A stretch of DNA of 8,564 bases from Mucilaginibacter sp. (GTDB lineage Bacteria; Bacteroidota; Bacteroidia; Sphingobacteriales; Sphingobacteriaceae), in the NCBI GenBank assembly GCA_025934475.1, contig JAICXZ010000087.1:1-8564 (forward strand), written 5' to 3'. Shown piece after piece: positions 6,748 through 8,564 of the stretch; within the stretch, counting starts at the first letter, position 1; each line of letters starts with the position of its first letter. A program made the translations under genes and the position numbers. A model generated the notes under the pieces. That model did no database searches. It was not told where the DNA came from and saw only the letters and a list, made by a program, of their open reading frames with translations.

Positions 6748-8523
6748 ATGAAACATCTAGCCAAAATCAGCTTTAATTTGTTAATAGTATCGCTTGCGAT
6801 TTGCTCATGTTCCAAATCGCCCCAAAATACTAATACCTCTGTAACTACCAACACTGGCCCTACTACTTCAGGTAACACTCCCGGTACCATCCAAAAAGGG
6901 TCGGACCCGCAAGTGGACCAGGCACAGGGCTTTTTTCTGAATGATTCGTGGCAGCCAAAAACTTTCACGGCGCCATCCGGCACGTCGAGCGTTTCAAAGC
7001 CCGCTGCTTCGGACATTACTGTGAGCATTGATCTGAGCCAGATCGTTACCAAAGTTTCGCCCCTGATATTTGGTAATAACACCAATCCTTTTATGGGACA
7101 AATGGTGGATCAGCCAGCATTAATGACTAACCTGGCAACACTGTCGCCCAATATCCTGCGTTTTCCGGGCGGCAGTTTGTCAGATGTTTATTTCTGGAAC
7201 GCCGGCGATGGCCAGGCTCCGGCCGATGCACCGGCTCAATTGCTCGATGCCAACGGCAATGCTTCCAATGCGGGTTACTGGTACGGCAATAATACCGGCG
7301 AGTGGACAATGACGTTAGATAACTACTATAAGGCACTACAGCAGGTAAATGCTAAAGGTTTAATCACCGTAAACTACGGTTATGCCCGCTACGGCACCAG
7401 TGCTAATCCTGTGCAGGCGGCCGCGCATCTGGCGGCGCAATGGGTTAGGTATGATAAGGGCCGCACTAAATACTGGGAAATTGGTAATGAGGTGTATGGC
7501 AGTTGGGAAGCAGGATACCGTATTAGTGTGCCTGCGAACCAGGATGGCCAGCCTCAGATTGTAACCCCCGCGATTTATGGCACCCACTTTAAAGTCTTCG
7601 CTGATTCCATGCGCGCGGCGGCCACGCAGGTTGGTGCGACAATCGAGATCGGAATAGTTTTGACGGGCGCAAATGACGCCTCTGTTTCCGGTCAGGTGAA
7701 CAACTGGAATGCTGGAGTGCTGGCTGCAGCCGGTAACACACCCGATTTTTTTGTAGTGCACAACTACTACACGCCATATAATCAAAACTCTACTCCGGCG
7801 GTGATACTGGGTACACCTGTTTCCAGCACTGCGTCAATGGTCAGTTGGGTCAGATCGAGCGCTGCAGGCGCTTCGGTAACGCAAAAGCCAATTGCGATGG
7901 ATGAGTATAATATCTTCGCCACAGGCTCCAACCAAATGGTATCGCAAATTGCCGGTGTGCATGGAGTGATGGTTTTGGGTGAGTCACTCAAAAATAAAAT
8001 AAGCATGGCAAGCCGCTGGGATTTGGCCAACGGCTGGGACAATGGCGATGACATGGGGCTATTCAACAATTCGTCTCAAACATCAGGAAGCGAACCCGGC
8101 GCTGCCGCCTGGAATCCTCGCCCGGCATATTATTATATGTATTATTTCCAGAAGTATTTTGGTGATCGCATGGTGGCCTCAACCGTAACCGGCAGCAGTG
8201 ATATTTTGAGCTATGCCTCGATGTTTTCATCCGGCCAGGCTGCGGATATTTTGGTCAATACCAGTTCGACAGATCATACAGTTACCATTGGCATCAATAA
8301 CTTCCTGCCGGGTACCAACTATTATTATTATGTGTTGCAGGGCGGGAGCGAGGCAACCTATTCACGTAAGGTTTATGTCAATGGTTCAGGGCCTTCAGGT
8401 GTTTCGGGCGGCCCCTCGAACTTTACCGGCATAGCGCCTATTTCGGCAGCACAAAAGGGAGGGATTACTGTTGTGGTTCCTGCTTATGGAGTAGTATATT
8501 TGGTCGCCGACGGCAATATATAA
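6748..8523 (+). CDS. Lipoprotein glycoside hydrolase, clan GH-A type (GH51/GH39-like)
   Basis: Probable retaining glycoside hydrolase of 591 residues. The signal peptide ends in ICS-C with the likely lipidated Cys at 21; Cys19 is a poorer candidate. A Ser/Thr/Asn-rich linker (about 22-65) leads to a (beta/alpha)8-type catalytic domain from about residue 90. Key motifs are LRFPGGSLSDVYFWN (137-151), YWEIGNEVYGSWE (242-254) with Glu248 as the expected acid/base, HNYYTP (338-343), and PIAMDEYNIF (381-390) with Glu386 as the expected nucleophile. RWDLANGWDNGDDMGLF (423-439) follows. A C-terminal beta-sandwich (about 460-591) completes the usual GH51/GH39 arrangement. The NE and DEYN pairing resembles alpha-L-arabinofuranosidases, but family and substrate are not certain. 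The leader before the ATG is AT-rich and shows no clear Shine-Dalgarno site. The next gene starts 12 nt after the stop, suggesting an operon. The residues after Cys21 are not acidic, unlike the SusD and TIG lipoproteins. Confidence 0.85.
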   Translation: MKHLAKISFNLLIVSLAICSCSKSPQNTNTSVTTNTGPTTSGNTPGTIQKGSDPQVDQAQGFFLNDSWQPKTFTAPSGTSSVSKPAASDITVSIDLSQIVTKVSPLIFGNNTNPFMGQMVDQPALMTNLATLSPNILRFPGGSLSDVYFWNAGDGQAPADAPAQLLDANGNASNAGYWYGNNTGEWTMTLDNYYKALQQVNAKGLITVNYGYARYGTSANPVQAAAHLAAQWVRYDKGRTKYWEIGNEVYGSWEAGYRISVPANQDGQPQIVTPAIYGTHFKVFADSMRAAATQVGATIEIGIVLTGANDASVSGQVNNWNAGVLAAAGNTPDFFVVHNYYTPYNQNSTPAVILGTPVSSTASMVSWVRSSAAGASVTQKPIAMDEYNIFATGSNQMVSQIAGVHGVMVLGESLKNKISMASRWDLANGWDNGDDMGLFNNSSQTSGSEPGAAAWNPRPAYYYMYYFQKYFGDRMVASTVTGSSDILSYASMFSSGQAADILVNTSSTDHTVTIGINNFLPGTNYYYYVLQGGSEATYSRKVYVNGSGPSGVSGGPSNFTGIAPISAAQKGGITVVVPAYGVVYLVADGNI

Positions 8524-8535
8524 ACCAAATTAACT

Positions 8536-8564
8536 ATGAGAAAGACACTACTTATCGCGTTGAT
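8536..8564 (+). CDS. Start of a further exported protein, 3' partial
   Basis: An ATG 12 nt after the hydrolase stop opens a frame that runs to the window edge and reads MRKTLLIAL. The two basic residues followed by a hydrophobic stretch look like the start of a signal peptide. Close spacing suggests co-transcription with the hydrolase, and another PUL enzyme or binding protein would be expected here. Only nine full codons are visible, so the product cannot be named. Confidence 0.55.

Noticed and set aside
7360..7785. A 141-codon - strand frame inside the hydrolase gene
   Set aside because: It is antisense to the catalytic domain, whose motifs are clear on the + strand; no independent evidence supports it.

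Overview
The window looks like part of a polysaccharide utilisation locus (PUL) of a Bacteroidota bacterium. The protein style and the 10-nt intergenic repeats suggest a soil-type Sphingobacteriaceae such as Mucilaginibacter or Pedobacter, but the genus is inferred from general resemblance and not shown. All recognisable genes are on the + strand.

Layout. Bases 1-2607 hold the 3' part of a SusC/RagA TonB-dependent outer-membrane transporter; its signal peptide, carboxypeptidase-like domain and first part of the plug lie upstream of the window. Next come a SusD/RagB substrate-binding lipoprotein (2626-4257, 18 nt gap) and a two-TIG-domain surface glycan-binding lipoprotein (4271-5557, 13 nt gap). 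These three form a tight transcription unit. The 195-nt gap that follows holds two stem-loops, 5563-5595 and 5637-5677, the second resembling an intrinsic terminator. Next are an AraC-type regulator with a cupin-like sensor domain (5753-6628) and a 119-nt gap that is mostly an imperfect inverted repeat built from 10-nt units. A lipoprotein glycoside hydrolase of clan GH-A type follows (6748-8523), with both expected catalytic glutamates visible. The start of another exported protein (8536-8564), 12 nt downstream, is cut by the window edge.

How the parts may work together. The TIG protein and SusD would capture a glycan at the cell surface and SusC would import oligosaccharides using TonB energy. 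The GH-A enzyme would cut them, possibly on the periplasmic side because its lipoprotein N-terminus lacks the acidic residues seen in its neighbours. The AraC protein may sense a sugar and control the locus. The glycan cannot be named from this window; the hydrolase looks most like the GH51/GH39 group (alpha-L-arabinofuranosidase-like), which would fit a plant cell-wall polysaccharide.

I found no rRNA, tRNA, CRISPR array, insertion sequence or phage gene. The layout is a recognisable PUL type. The most unusual parts are the two non-coding gaps, the loosely assignable hydrolase and the modified first TIG domain, and I see no sign of a wholly new system.
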